Positions 28,378 to 40,421 are shown, numbered from the stretch's first letter. The stretch: 64,000 bases of DNA from Neobacillus niacini (GCF_000759675.1 NZ_BAWM01000045.1:62001-126000); one strand, 5' to 3'. Numbers and translations: made by a program. Notes: generated by a model from the letters alone, not told the origin.

Positions 28378-28405
28378 ACGATTTATAACACTTTGAAGAA
28401 ATCGT
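28378..28405. promoter_or_regulatory. Inverted repeat between the broken AraC gene and lacZ (candidate operator)
   Basis: On +, ACGATTT (28378-28384) pairs with AAATCGT (28399-28405). With the adjoining TAGTTTTTAGAGATT it is the reverse complement of the block at 1610-1646 upstream of the intact AraC gene. Confidence 0.5.
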
Positions 28406-28459
28406 TAGTTTTTAGAGATTTCTAGTGTTGAAAAACAAAAAGAACAACATATTTGTTTG

Positions 28460-28488
28460 TTGAGCAAGAAAATCCTCCTAACTACAAT
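28460..28488 (+). promoter_or_regulatory. SigA-type promoter of lacZ
   Basis: TTGAGC (28460-28465), 17-bp spacer, TACAAT (28483-28488), 47 bp upstream of the lacZ start. The inverted repeat 28378-28405 is about 55 bp further upstream, an activator-like position. Confidence 0.55.
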
Positions 28489-28525
28489 GATAGCAGACGT
28501 AAAAATTTTATAAATCACACGGTAA

Positions 28526-31513
<2,988 letters not shown>

Positions 31514-31526
31514 TGGAGGTTCTCCT

Positions 31527-31620
31527 ATGTCACAACAAAAATTCACCTTATATTTGATCCACCACAGTCACACAGAAAAGGCTATACAGACTATCAAGAG
31601 AAAATTATTTTAAGGTAGAT
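31527..31620 (+). pseudogene. Second GH38 N-terminal remnant
   Basis: GGAGGT at 31515-31520 and ATG 31527 begin SQQKFTLYLIHHSHTEK; after a one- or two-base shift the sequence continues GYTDYQEKII and stops. HHSHT and GYTDYQEKI are the N-terminal signature of GH38-type proteins. Only about 30 codons survive. The fragment sits directly after lacZ with an intact ribosome site, so a GH38 gene was formerly cotranscribed with lacZ. Confidence 0.7.
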
Positions 31621-32088
31621 TTAGGCGGCTTCCATCAATATCGTTATTCTCTTCTATTAAATAATTCATTTAAGGTATCTGAAGCCTTTCAATCAGCAAA
31701 GGCTGCTAGCTGTCCTGTTCTATGCTACTATTCTTACGTTTAGAAGCTAATTGAACCGAGTTAAGATACTCCATTATTACTTAAAGAAAAAGTAGACCGC
31801 CCATACGCAAAGGATTGGCAGTCTACTTAGATCACTTAATTTGCAGCCTTATAGCGGCTATTATGCAGGGAGCGTATTATCAGTACGTTCCCTTTTTCTA
31901 TTTTTATTCAATGGCGTTGCATAAACGAAGGGGAGCTGCCTTCATCCGCGTTCCATGGGGTTGATTGGCGGGATCGCTTATATCCTGATAGCCATGTCCA
32001 TACTGGGGGCTATTTCAATAAAAGCTTATCAGAAAAAGAGAATCAATCAGAAGAATTTAAGCTCAACTTAAATAAAGAAGAAATTCAA
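31621..32088. other. Gene-poor stretch with fragments after lacZ
   Basis: A short frame FHQYRYSLLLNNSFKVSEA (+, about 31630-31745) is unrecognised. A 38-codon frame at 31957-32073 (+), GLIGGIAYILIAMSILGAIS followed by a basic tail, looks like the last helix of a lost membrane transporter. A first hairpin with arms AAGTAGAC / GTCTACTT lies at about 31788-31828. No intact gene is seen. Confidence 0.4.
31868..31897 (+). terminator. Intrinsic terminator downstream of lacZ remnants
   Basis: GGGAGCGTA (31868-31876) pairs with TACGTTCCC (31884-31892), followed by TTTTTCTATTTTT. It probably ends the lacZ transcription unit. Confidence 0.75.
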
Positions 32089-32100
32089 TCAAACGTTTGA
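32089..32100. repeat. Palindrome TCAAACGTTTGA, copy 1
   Basis: Same core CAAACGTTTG as at 40983-40998 and 41138-41147. It abuts the hairpin at 32099 downstream of xylB. LacI-type operators have such an AACGTT centre; no regulator is assigned. Confidence 0.4.
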
Positions 32101-32137
32101 GAAAGGACTGACTCTATTTACGAGCCAGTCCTTTCTC
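32099..32137. terminator. Hairpin downstream of xylB
   Basis: GAGAAAGGACTGACTC pairs with GAGCCAGTCCTTTCTC, one internal bulge, 8 bp past the xylB stop (32146). The minus-strand T-tract is poor (TCAAACG), so it may stabilise the 3' end rather than terminate efficiently. Confidence 0.55.
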
Positions 32138-32145
32138 ATCCTTAG

Positions 32146-33645
32146 TTACTTTCTAAATTCTCTCAGCTGCCAATTCAAATCCTTCGTTTGTTTATAAACT
32201 TGTTGATAGATTGTAATTAGTTTCTTGTAGACTTCCACATTTTCTGGAATAGGATAATAAGTTTTTGCCGTTTGAATAAATACTTGCGCACATTCTTTTA
32301 GGGATGGATACCATCCGCAGCCGTATGCCGCTAACATGGCCGCGCCCATTCCAGGACCTTGCTCACTTGTAATCTTTTCAATTTTTGCATTAAAGATATC
32401 TGCCTGCATTTGCAGCCATGTTTCGTTTTTGGCGCCGCCGCCGATGGAGATAATCGAATCAATGGTCTTGCCACTGCTTCTAAAGATCTCAATTGATTCA
32501 TTTAAGGAGAATGTAATTCCCTCAAGAACAGCGCGGGCGAAATGTTTACGCTCATGGGCTGCATCAATGCCAATAAAGCTTCCGCGAATATTTGAATCTG
32601 CATGAGGGGTTCTCTCTCCCACTATATAAGGAGTGAATAATAATCCGTTGCTTCCTGCCGGTACATCATCTACACCTTCTAAAAACTGATCAAAGGCTTC
32701 CTGTTTAGCGAAGGTATCCTTAAACCAGCTCAAACTATAACCGGCTGCCAGGGTTACACCCATGGTATAGTAAGCATTTTCTTCACTATGATTAAAGTAG
32801 TGAACCTGCCCTTCAAAATCCAAATCGTTTCTTTCTTCATAGGAAAGAACGACTCCTGAGGTGCCGATGCTGCATAAAGTTTTACCTTCAAAAAGAATTC
32901 CAGAACCAATGGCACCGCAGGCATTGTCAGCACCGCCTGCAAATACTTTGGTTGCTTCCGATAAACCAGTGGCTTCGGCAAATTCAGCCGTTATGGTCCC
33001 AACGAATGCATGAGACTCCACTAATGGAGGGCAGAATTCAGCGGAAAGACCAAATCTTTCTAAGACCTCACTGCTCCATTCACGATTTGCTACGTTTAGC
33101 AGTAATGTTCCTGCTGCATCAGAATATTCCATGTGGATATTTCCCGTAATCCGGTAACGGAGATAATCCTTTGGAAGCATAAATACACTTACCTGTTCAA
33201 AAATTTCAGGCTCCTCCTGTTTTACCCAAAGAATTTTTGGCAGGGTAAAACCCTCTAAGGCAGGGTTTTTGGTCACCTCTAATAAACGCTGTTTGCCAAC
33301 AATCTCGTAGATGTCCTGACATTGTTTCGATGTTCTCGTGTCATTCCACAAAATAGCGTTTCGCAGCACTTGTTTGTTCTGATCTAATATGACAAGGCCA
33401 TGCATCTGCCCGGAGAAGCTGATGCCCTCGATATCGTTTACATCCCCATCGAATTGCTCGATTAGTTGAGCTAAACCTGCAGTGGTTTTTTCTACCCATT
33501 CTTCCGGGTTCTGTTCACTGTAACCCGATTTTTCAATAATGAGAGGATAGGATTTTGATACTTCTTTGCACACTTCACCATTCTGATTGACGAGTAATAT
33601 TTTTACCGCACTCGTCCCGAGGTCCACACCAATTACGTATTTCAT
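32146..33645 (-). CDS. xylB: Xylulokinase
   Basis: FGGY-family sugar kinase of 499 residues phosphorylating D-xylulose to xylulose 5-phosphate. Phosphate-binding GVDLGTSAVK at the N-terminus, GISFSGQMHGLV and NAILWNDTRTS (substrate site), GGADNACGAIGSG and SIGTSGVVLSYEE, then IISIGGGAKNETWLQMQAD and QGPGMGAAMLA in the C-terminal domain. I chose ATG 33645 (MKYVIGVD, 499 residues as in B. subtilis), because the ATG three codons earlier touches AAAAGG while this one has it nine bases upstream. It follows xylA with an 81-bp gap containing a terminator-like hairpin, so its level is probably lower than that of XylA. Confidence 0.96.
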   Translation of the reverse strand: MKYVIGVDLGTSAVKILLVNQNGEVCKEVSKSYPLIIEKSGYSEQNPEEWVEKTTAGLAQLIEQFDGDVNDIEGISFSGQMHGLVILDQNKQVLRNAILWNDTRTSKQCQDIYEIVGKQRLLEVTKNPALEGFTLPKILWVKQEEPEIFEQVSVFMLPKDYLRYRITGNIHMEYSDAAGTLLLNVANREWSSEVLERFGLSAEFCPPLVESHAFVGTITAEFAEATGLSEATKVFAGGADNACGAIGSGILFEGKTLCSIGTSGVVLSYEERNDLDFEGQVHYFNHSEENAYYTMGVTLAAGYSLSWFKDTFAKQEAFDQFLEGVDDVPAGSNGLLFTPYIVGERTPHADSNIRGSFIGIDAAHERKHFARAVLEGITFSLNESIEIFRSSGKTIDSIISIGGGAKNETWLQMQADIFNAKIEKITSEQGPGMGAAMLAAYGCGWYPSLKECAQVFIQTAKTYYPIPENVEVYKKLITIYQQVYKQTKDLNWQLREFRK

Positions 33646-33660
33646 CTCAATCATCCTTTT

Positions 33661-33699
33661 CTATAAAAATGTGCTGGAGTAAATATACTGCCAGCACAT
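33661..33699 (-). terminator. Terminator-like hairpin between xylA and xylB
   Basis: ATGTGCTGG (33669-33677) pairs with CCAGCACAT (33691-33699). Transcribed leftward it is followed by TTTTTATAG, which is also the space just before the xylB ribosome site. A partial terminator setting the xylA:xylB ratio is likely. Confidence 0.7.
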
Positions 33700-33726
33700 T
33701 TTTTTATGATTTATATTAAAGGGGTT

Positions 33727-35058
33727 TTAAACAGTTACACTAGAAAGTGTTTCTAGCAGGTATTGATTAATTAAAGCTTTTAGACGTTCCGTTCTGCCTG
33801 ATTGATTTTTAATTTCTGTTAATTGAAGAGCATATAATTCAAGGTTTCGGAAGTTTGTTCTGCCTTCCACGATTTCTAAACCGATACCTTTTGTATAGCT
33901 GCTGTAGCGCTCTTCGATGAAGCTATCAATGACTTTATCTTCGATTAATTTGTTCGCAACTTTCAAGCCGATTGCAAATGCATCCATACCAGCGATGTGT
34001 GCATGGAATAGGTCTTCTGGCTCGAATGATCCACGACGTACCTTTGCGTCGAAGTTCAAGCCGCCTTTTCCTAATCCGCCATTTTTCAATATTTCGTACA
34101 TAGCCAATGTGTTAGTGTACAAGTCAGTCGGGAATTCATCAGTATCCCATCCAAGCAATGTATCCCCTTGGTTCGCATCGACAGATCCAAGCATGCCGTT
34201 GATACGAGCTGTTCTTAACTCATGCTCGAATGTGTGGCCAGCTAAAGTAGCGTGGTTAGCTTCAATATTGAACTTGAAGTAGTCTGTTAGGTCATATTTT
34301 TGCAAGAATGCTAGACCAGTAGCCACATCGAAATCATATTGATGTTTTGTAGGCTCTTTTGGTTTCGGCTCGATTAAGAATGGGACGTTTAAGCCGATTT
34401 CTTTCGCATAATTTACTGCCATATGGAAGAAGCGGGCCAAGTTATCTTGCTCAAGCTTCATATCCGTATTTAGAAGGGTTTCATAACCTTCACGCCCACC
34501 CCAGAATACATAGTTTTCGGCTCCAAGTTCTTTTGCTACTTCTAACGCTTTTTTCACTTTCGCTGCAGAGTAAGCAAATACATCTGCATTTGGAGAAGTT
34601 GCAGCGCCGTGAACATAGCGTGGGTTAGAGAACATGTTTGCTGTGTTCCAAAGCAATTTAGTCTTGCTAGTTTTCATGTATTCTTTGATCATTCCGACGA
34701 TAACATCTTGGTTTTCGTTAGTTTCTTTTAACGTGCTTCCTTCTGGAGCGATATCCACATCATGGAAAGCAAAGAATGGAACATTTAATTTTTCAAAAAG
34801 TTCAAATGCTGCTTCCACACGTGCTTTTGCTAAGTCTAAACCTGAGAAACGATCCCATGGACGAATTGCAGTTCCTACGCCAAATGGATCCGTTCCATCA
34901 GCGGTGAATGTGTGCCAGTAAGCAACGGAGAAACGAAGAATTTCTTCCATTGTTTTTCCGTTGATTTTTTCTTCTGGATTATAATACTTAAATGCTAAAG
35001 GATTTGTGGATGCAGCACCTTCAAATTTGATTTTATTAACAGTTTCAAAAAAAGCCAT
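33727..35058 (-). CDS. xylA: Xylose isomerase
   Basis: Converts D-xylose to D-xylulose; metal-dependent TIM-barrel enzyme, 443 residues. Signatures: [12 protein letters not shown] (active-site His and Asp), [33 protein letters not shown] (metal-binding Glu), [19 protein letters not shown] and GSVDANQGD, with the C-terminal [10 protein letters not shown]. These match the class II isomerases of bacilli. The start is ATG 35058 ([14 protein letters not shown]) after AGGAGGAATAAACAA; upstream in-frame codons lack a site. First gene of the xylAB operon, divergent from xylR, and controlled by the operator at 35173-35203. Confidence 0.97.
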   Translation of the reverse strand: MAFFETVNKIKFEGAASTNPLAFKYYNPEEKINGKTMEEILRFSVAYWHTFTADGTDPFGVGTAIRPWDRFSGLDLAKARVEAAFELFEKLNVPFFAFHDVDIAPEGSTLKETNENQDVIVGMIKEYMKTSKTKLLWNTANMFSNPRYVHGAATSPNADVFAYSAAKVKKALEVAKELGAENYVFWGGREGYETLLNTDMKLEQDNLARFFHMAVNYAKEIGLNVPFLIEPKPKEPTKHQYDFDVATGLAFLQKYDLTDYFKFNIEANHATLAGHTFEHELRTARINGMLGSVDANQGDTLLGWDTDEFPTDLYTNTLAMYEILKNGGLGKGGLNFDAKVRRGSFEPEDLFHAHIAGMDAFAIGLKVANKLIEDKVIDSFIEERYSSYTKGIGLEIVEGRTNFRNLELYALQLTEIKNQSGRTERLKALINQYLLETLSSVTV

Positions 35059-35158
35059 TTGTTTATTCCTCCTAGTAATTTTAAGGTAACAGATCAACAT
35101 GTAAGAGATTACAAGTGATTGTTATTAATCTTTGAATCTTTAACCTTTAATTGATTAG

Positions 35159-35203
35159 ATTATATCACCGTCAACTTAGTTTGTACATTGGACAAACTAA
35201 GTT
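35159..35203 (-). promoter_or_regulatory. xylA promoter and xyl operator
   Basis: Operator: AACTTAGTTTGT (35173-35184), 7-bp spacer, ACAAACTAAGTT (35192-35203), a perfect 12-bp inverted repeat of the same type as the Bacillus XylR site. On +, ATTATA at 35159-35164 is the minus-strand TATAAT; a -35 at 17-bp spacing falls inside the operator, so bound XylR blocks RNA polymerase until xylose is present. Confidence 0.9.
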
Positions 35204-35417
35204 GTTTTGAAAATTTATTGAACGGTCCTATTCATTGTCAGTTTGCTTCAACTACACGTAAAAATTGACTTCCAAAATAAAAACAAGTTTATTTGTCATC
35301 ATTCACTTAAGGGACTAGCGGAGCCCTTAATAACACGGCGGTTTAAGTTCGTATATCAAGAAGACAAAGTCTATGGTAAAATAGCGATACTATCTACCAA
35401 ATAAGGAGTTTTTAGAA

Positions 35418-36572
35418 GTGGAGACCATGTCATGGAATCAACAAATAGTTAAAAAAAATAATAAAGCACTCGTTTTACAATTAATGATGGAAAAAGAGCC
35501 GATTTCAAGAGCTGACATTGCTCAAGTATCAGGTTTGCATAAGGCAACGGTATCTTCCCTAGTAAATGAATTATTAGAAGAAGAACTTATTTTTGAATCA
35601 GGACCTGGGGAATCAAGCGGTGGACGGCGCCCGGTGATCCTTCATTTCAATAAGGCGGCCGGATATGCGATTGGCATTGATATCGGGGTAAACTATGTAC
35701 TTTGCGTGTTGACGGATTTAAAAGGCAATATTCTAATTGAAAAAAATCAATCTGTTAACCGAACCCCCTATCCTTTTATAATGAAAATCGTTCAGAATAT
35801 GATTCAGTCTCTAATGGATGAGATGCCTCACAGCAGGTATGGAATTGTCGGTATAGGAGTAGGTGTTCCCGGAATTGTAAACAAAGAGGGCTCTATCCTT
35901 CTTGCTCCCAATTTAGGATGGACAAACATTCAGTTAAAAAAAGACCTTGAAGAGTTATTCCATGTCCCCGTCATTATTGAAAACGAGGCAAATGCAGGAG
36001 CTGTTGGTGAACAACAGTTTGGTGCAGGTCAAGACCATCAAAACATTATTTATGTCAGTGCTGGAATTGGAATCGGTGTCGGGATTATTTTAAACAAAGA
36101 ATTATATCAAGGTAAAAATGGATTTTCTGGTGAAATGGGACATATGATCATTAATCTCAATGGAAAGCCCTGCAGCTGTGGCAGCAGAGGATGTTGGGAA
36201 GCCTACGCTTCTGAAAATGCCCTGCTGGAGATGGCGAACCAAGATTCACTTGAGTCACTGATTAGATTAGCAGAAATTCGAGATGAACCCGCGCTTAATA
36301 TTTTTGACGAAATTGGAAAATATCTAGGATATGGTATTAATAACATTATTAACACCTTTAATCCTGACCAGGTGATCATTGGAAATCGTTTAGCGTTAGC
36401 AAAAGAATGGATTGAGCAGCCAATCCGGACCACGATTGAAAAGCATACACTCACGTACCACCAAAGTGAAATGCAATTAGATTTTTCTAAACTCGAAAAA
36501 TATTCGACCGCTTTAGGTGTAACTGCTTTTGTGGTGGATAGTTTTATCAAAGAAGATAGTAAAACCTCATAG
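35418..36572 (+). CDS. xylR: Xylose operon repressor XylR (ROK family)
   Basis: Transcriptional repressor of 384 residues. N-terminal winged helix-turn-helix about 20-70 (PISRADIAQVSGLHKATVSS, LLEEELIFESGPGESSGGRR), then the ROK sugar-binding fold: YAIGIDIGVNYVLCVLTDLK, GVGVPGIVNKEG, IIENEANAGAVGEQ, AGIGIGVGIILN, and the zinc motif CSCGSRGCWEAYASE. GTG 35418 is used because AAGGAG lies nine bases before it; ATG 35427 would be too far. Divergent from xylA with the operator between them. Xylose is the expected inducer; glucose and glucose 6-phosphate can act as anti-inducers in the B. subtilis homologue. Confidence 0.94.
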   Translation: METMSWNQQIVKKNNKALVLQLMMEKEPISRADIAQVSGLHKATVSSLVNELLEEELIFESGPGESSGGRRPVILHFNKAAGYAIGIDIGVNYVLCVLTDLKGNILIEKNQSVNRTPYPFIMKIVQNMIQSLMDEMPHSRYGIVGIGVGVPGIVNKEGSILLAPNLGWTNIQLKKDLEELFHVPVIIENEANAGAVGEQQFGAGQDHQNIIYVSAGIGIGVGIILNKELYQGKNGFSGEMGHMIINLNGKPCSCGSRGCWEAYASENALLEMANQDSLESLIRLAEIRDEPALNIFDEIGKYLGYGINNIINTFNPDQVIIGNRLALAKEWIEQPIRTTIEKHTLTYHQSEMQLDFSKLEKYSTALGVTAFVVDSFIKEDSKTS

Positions 36573-37095
36573 ATGTGCTATTACAATTTGCTGCTTCGTA
36601 TTATTTAACCCTTCCTAAAAACATGGACTTCATTAAAACCCATGGTAAACAAAATAGTCCATGCTTAAGGATGCCTTCTTGGCTGAAACCCCGACTTTTT
36701 TAAGAAAGCGCGTTTTTTTTACTTTACTTATGATTGGGAAAATAACAGTCCATGACCACCGAAAAGCATTTCCCAATAAAAGACCCTGTTTTGAAAAAGG
36801 CGACTCAAAATTTGCACATACATATAGAAAAAATAGTGTAGGGCTGCCCACAGTGGACAGCCCCAATGACAATTATGATACTTTCTTCTGAATCTTGTTT
36901 TCCCTTCCACAAGTGCTCCATTTGCTCTAGTGTTTTTCCCTTTGTCCCTGGTACCCACTTCCAAACAAAGGTGGCAGAAAGGATACTCATTAAACCATAA
37001 AAACCATAAGTCATTCCACTGCTATATTCCATCATTATTGGATAAGTCGATGAAATAACATTTTTTCACAATCTAATAAAGCCTATTTTTCTTAC
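36573..37095. other. Intergenic region with transporter remnant and inverted repeats
   Basis: Apart from the sugar-porter remnant at 36885-37062 no gene is seen. CATGGACT (36621-36628) pairs with AGTCCATG (about 36656-36663), and GGGCTGCCCACAGTGGACAGCCC (23 bp, 36841-36863) is a GC-rich hairpin, orientation unclear. Confidence 0.4.
36885..37062 (-). pseudogene. C-terminal remnant of a sugar-porter (xylose:H+ symporter-like) MFS protein
   Basis: Minus-strand frame reads VISSTYPIMMEYSSGMTYGF, then YGLMSILSATFVWKWVP, GTKGKTLEQMEHLWKGK and a stop-free but unrelated tail. The combination of a last helix ending FVWKxVP-x-TKGKTLEQME is the conserved C-terminus of sugar-porter family MFS transporters such as XylT/XylE/AraE. 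At least 400 upstream residues are missing and no start is present. Its place beside xylR suggests the lost D-xylose symporter of this locus. Confidence 0.75.
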
Positions 37096-37926
37096 TTAAA
37101 TAAATGGATTATAAAAACGATTTCCATCCCAAAAAGTAATGATCATTGAAAAGACAAACAAAAGGACAATAAGCATAATGGCTAAATAATCTGCTTTTGT
37201 AAAGAGTCTCTCATGGTACCATGATCTTCTCTTTTGACTGCCAAAGCCTCGAAGCTCCATCGCAGCACTTATTGTTTCAATCTGATTGAGGCTTGAAAAA
37301 ATTAATGGCATTAAGATGGATGATGCATAGCGTAATTTTTTGGTCAATTTTTGTTTTTTTGATAAATCAATCCCTCGCGCCTGTTGAGCTAGTGAGATGT
37401 TTTGATAATCCCGCTGAATATCTGGAATATATCGCAGCGCAAGAGCTACTGCATATGAAATTCGATAGCTCACTCCGATTTTATTAAGAGAAGCTGCAAA
37501 TTCACTTGGATGTGTTGTAACCATAAACAACAATGCCAGTGGAATAATGGTCAAATATTTAAGCGTTAAATTAGCTTGATAGAATAGCTGCTCAGCGGTT
37601 AAAGAATAATGTCCAATTATGTGAAGAAACTCATGCTTCGTATGATACATTTCAACACCCTGCATTGGTTCAAAAAGAAAAATAGCAATATTGTTTATAA
37701 ACAAAAATAATAAGAATATATAGAATACAAAAGAAATATAACGAAATTCAACCTTCGATAAAAGAAAGATCATAATCCCTAAAATAAACATGACAACTAG
37801 TATCCTAGTATCATAGGTTATCATTGCTGTTAATGACCAAAGAATAAAACCTATCAGTTTAGCAGCTCCAGTAAGACGATGAATCGGGGATTCTTGATGA
37901 ATGTAAGAAAGAATTTTATGTTTCAT
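37096..37926 (-). CDS. ECF transporter transmembrane component EcfT (CbiQ family)
   Basis: Membrane coupling subunit of an energy-coupling-factor vitamin/metal importer, 276 residues. Five or six hydrophobic helices, and the two cytoplasmic coupling-helix motifs with Ala-Arg-Gly: SLAQQARGID at about 180 and ISAAMELRGFGSQKRRSWY at about 220. Its ATG overlaps the stop of the double-ATPase gene by 4 bp (ATGA), so translation is coupled. Last gene of the ecfS-ecfA-ecfT operon. The substrate is determined by the S component at 39699. Confidence 0.92.
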   Translation of the reverse strand: MKHKILSYIHQESPIHRLTGAAKLIGFILWSLTAMITYDTRILVVMFILGIMIFLLSKVEFRYISFVFYIFLLFLFINNIAIFLFEPMQGVEMYHTKHEFLHIIGHYSLTAEQLFYQANLTLKYLTIIPLALLFMVTTHPSEFAASLNKIGVSYRISYAVALALRYIPDIQRDYQNISLAQQARGIDLSKKQKLTKKLRYASSILMPLIFSSLNQIETISAAMELRGFGSQKRRSWYHERLFTKADYLAIMLIVLLFVFSMIITFWDGNRFYNPFI

Positions 37927-39629
37927 AGCTGCCGGGTCCTCCGATCAAAATGAATGAAGCGTTTGACAAAGTCTCGTTGGTCAAGAAACTCTGCTTTTTT
38001 AGCTAATTGATAGAGGGATGTTTCTTTTAAATTAGCCAGACGGATAACGTATTCATCTGTAAGGATGTTGGCAGGTTCGTCTTCTTTTACCTTTTGTCCC
38101 TCAGATATTACAATGGCTCTGTTTGTATATTCGAGCATCAAATGCATATCGTGGGTAATCATGATAATGGTGATTCCTTGCTGATTTAAGTTCCACAAAA
38201 ACTCCATAATTTCGTTATAGTGTTTATAGTCCTGACCGGCTGTTGGCTCGTCCAATAAAATTAATTTCGGTCCTAGCACTAATACGGATGCAATCGTCAC
38301 TCTCTTTTTCTGCCCGAAGCTTAAGGCCGAGATGGGCCAATTTCTTAATTCATAAAGCCCGCATATTTTTAAAGCATGAAATACTTGATCTTCTATATCT
38401 TTATCTGGTACTCCACGGAATTTTAATCCTAGTGCTACTTCATCAAATATGAAATTTTGAGAAATCATTTGATTAGGGTTCTGCAGTACGAAGCCAATAT
38501 GATCTCCCCGCTCTTTTATGGAATGTTCTATAAGATTTTCACCTTCATATAAAATTTCCCCAGCTGCAGGAGGATAAAAACCGCATATTAACTTGGCAAG
38601 GGTTGATTTTCCAGCTCCATTTTTACCGATTAAAGATATTAATTCTCCTTTGTTAATCTGGAATGAAACATCTTTAATAATCTCTTTTGTTTTTGAATAC
38701 CCGAAATGAATATTTTTTAATTCTAAAAGAACCTCATTTTTTGGTTTTTTCTCGGCATTTCCCACGGTCTCATACCATGCATGAAGCTTCGTTTTACTGA
38801 CTTCAATGTTTAATGTCTTTAAACTTTTAGGCTTCAGCTCTGGAGTGATCGTACATCCTGCATATCTCAAAGCTGTCAGATAGAGCGGTTCACGGATGCC
38901 CGTATCTATAAGCAGATTTGAGCTTAATAATTCATTAGGTGTCAAATCCGCTAATACGCAACCCTCATCTATTATTACAATACGATCTATCTCACCATGC
39001 AGCACATCTTCCAGTCGATGCTCAATAATAATCGTTGTCTTTCCAGTTTGCTTATGAATACTGTCGATAAGTTCAATCGCCGTTTTCCCTGTTGCAGGGT
39101 CCAAATTTGCCAAGGGTTCATCAAATAGAAGAATATTTACATTATCAATCATACTTCCGGCAAGTGTAACCCTTTGCTTTTGTCCTCCAGAAAGGTCCTG
39201 TGGTGTTGAATCCAAATGCTCTGTCATATCTACCAGTTCAGCAACTCGGTTAACTGATTCAAATAACTCTTCTTGTGGAACAAACTGATTCTCAAGTTTA
39301 AACGCAATATCCTCTGCTGCAGTTAAACCGATAAATTGGGCATCAGGATCCTGTAACACCGTACCAACCATTGAAGATAGCTTAAAAATACTTTCCTCTT
39401 TTGTTTCTTTTCCAAAAATCTTTAAACTCCCTGAAATTTCACCAGGATAAAAAAAGGGAACCAGTCCATTTAAACAATGTCCTAATGTACTTTTTCCAGA
39501 CCCAGATGGTCCTATAATTAGAATTTTTTCGCCTTCATAAATAGTCAAATTAATACCACTTAGTGTTGGAGAGGACTGTGCCCGGTAGTGGAAACTAAAA
39601 TTAGTAAATTCAATTACTGGTTTTCTCAT
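37923..39629 (-). CDS. ECF transporter ATP-binding protein, two fused ABC domains
   Basis: Energising subunit of 568 residues with two complete ABC modules. N-terminal module: Walker A GPSGSGKST, Q-loop VLQDPDAQF, signature DLSGGQKQR, Walker B ILLFDEPLAN, switch His in IIIEHR. C-terminal module: GKNGAGKST, VLQNPNQMI, signature degenerate as LSFGQKKR, LILLDEPTAG, ITHDMH. ATG 39629 (MRKPVIEFTNF) is preceded by AGAAGGAAGTTGAAT; a longer frame begins at 39695 but that codon would lie next to the terminator hairpin 39665-39691, so it is rejected. This fused A-A' arrangement is typical of stand-alone ECF operons. Confidence 0.94.
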   Translation of the reverse strand: MRKPVIEFTNFSFHYRAQSSPTLSGINLTIYEGEKILIIGPSGSGKSTLGHCLNGLVPFFYPGEISGSLKIFGKETKEESIFKLSSMVGTVLQDPDAQFIGLTAAEDIAFKLENQFVPQEELFESVNRVAELVDMTEHLDSTPQDLSGGQKQRVTLAGSMIDNVNILLFDEPLANLDPATGKTAIELIDSIHKQTGKTTIIIEHRLEDVLHGEIDRIVIIDEGCVLADLTPNELLSSNLLIDTGIREPLYLTALRYAGCTITPELKPKSLKTLNIEVSKTKLHAWYETVGNAEKKPKNEVLLELKNIHFGYSKTKEIIKDVSFQINKGELISLIGKNGAGKSTLAKLICGFYPPAAGEILYEGENLIEHSIKERGDHIGFVLQNPNQMISQNFIFDEVALGLKFRGVPDKDIEDQVFHALKICGLYELRNWPISALSFGQKKRVTIASVLVLGPKLILLDEPTAGQDYKHYNEIMEFLWNLNQQGITIIMITHDMHLMLEYTNRAIVISEGQKVKEDEPANILTDEYVIRLANLKETSLYQLAKKAEFLDQRDFVKRFIHFDRRTRQL

Positions 39630-39657
39630 ATTCAACTTCCTTCTGTTTATTAGACGA

Positions 39658-39691
39658 ATAAAAAATGCCGATGATGGGAGATCACCGACAT
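39658..39691 (-). terminator. Terminator-like hairpin between ecfS and ecfA
   Basis: On the minus strand ATGTCGGTGAT, loop CTCCC, ATCATCGGCAT (two G-U type mismatches), then TTTTTATT. It lies 8 bp past the S-component stop and 30 bp before the ATPase start. Probably partial, giving more S component than energising module. Confidence 0.65.
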
Positions 39692-39698
39692 TCACTTC

Positions 39699-40256
39699 TT
39701 ACAATTCTCGAGTCAAGCTGCCTTTTTTAGTACGCGTTTTTGCATATGCTATTGCTAGCAACGTTCCTAAAACACCAACTGTTACTATGTTAGCCGCACC
39801 CGCTACAAGGCCTTGAATGTATACTTTATTGGCTGGTTCTGCATAAATTAGGATATCTAAAGTAGGAGCGATTAAAAACCATGCTATAGCGTTTGTAATA
39901 ACTTGAATGATATTAAAAGAAATAATAGCTTTTCCACCAAATTCCCCATCTCGAAGCTTGATCCGTGATGCTGCTAATCCTATTAGTAATCCCACGACTC
40001 CTGAAGAGATAATCCAGCTAAACCAGGGTGCTCCATAAAAAACCGCGTCCTTTATCGTATGACCAATTAATCCAATCAGCAATCCAGCGACAGGACCGTA
40101 AAGTAAAGACATTAGGGCCAGGAACGCATAAGACGTTTCTACATTTGTATTTGGTATGCCTGTTGGAATCGAACCAAACCTGCTTAAAATTATGAACACA
40201 GCAGCACCAATACCGATTGCGACAACCGTTTTAATCGATAGCACTTTCGAATTCAT
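39699..40256 (-). CDS. ECF transporter S component, UPF0397 family
   Basis: Substrate-binding membrane protein of 185 residues with six hydrophobic segments. N-terminal [20 protein letters not shown], then [20 protein letters not shown] and [19 protein letters not shown] are diagnostic of UPF0397. The family is always found with ECF ATPase and EcfT genes, as here, but its substrate is not established to my knowledge. ATG 40256 follows AAGGAGAGGTTTACC. No riboswitch-like structure was recognised in 40257-40387, which would otherwise have hinted at the vitamin. Confidence 0.9.
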   Translation of the reverse strand: MNSKVLSIKTVVAIGIGAAVFIILSRFGSIPTGIPNTNVETSYAFLALMSLLYGPVAGLLIGLIGHTIKDAVFYGAPWFSWIISSGVVGLLIGLAASRIKLRDGEFGGKAIISFNIIQVITNAIAWFLIAPTLDILIYAEPANKVYIQGLVAGAANIVTVGVLGTLLAIAYAKTRTKKGSLTREL

Positions 40257-40387
40257 GGTAAACCTCTCCTTTTTTGGTAATATATAGTTGTAATATATTT
40301 CATATTCAGTTTATTTTAGAGTCAAATAAATTAGTATCGAACTTTTATACCATTTTCCAGCTGGGGTTAGCTATATTAGGAGACTTA

Positions 40388-40420
40388 AGAAATCCGGCTC
40401 ATTCATTGGGCCGGATTTCT
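40388..40420. terminator. Hairpin terminator
   Basis: Perfect arms AGAAATCCGGC (40388-40398) and GCCGGATTTCT (40410-40420). It adjoins the stop of the small membrane-protein gene (40422). On + it is followed by TTTTAAATTTT; on the minus strand by TAAGTCTCC, a weaker tract. Confidence 0.7.
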
Positions 40421-40421
40421 T

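Noticed and set aside
36573..36890. Insertion sequence or MITE between xylR and the transporter remnant
   Set aside because: Short inverted repeats are present, but no target duplication, terminal-repeat pair of matching length or transposase motif was found.
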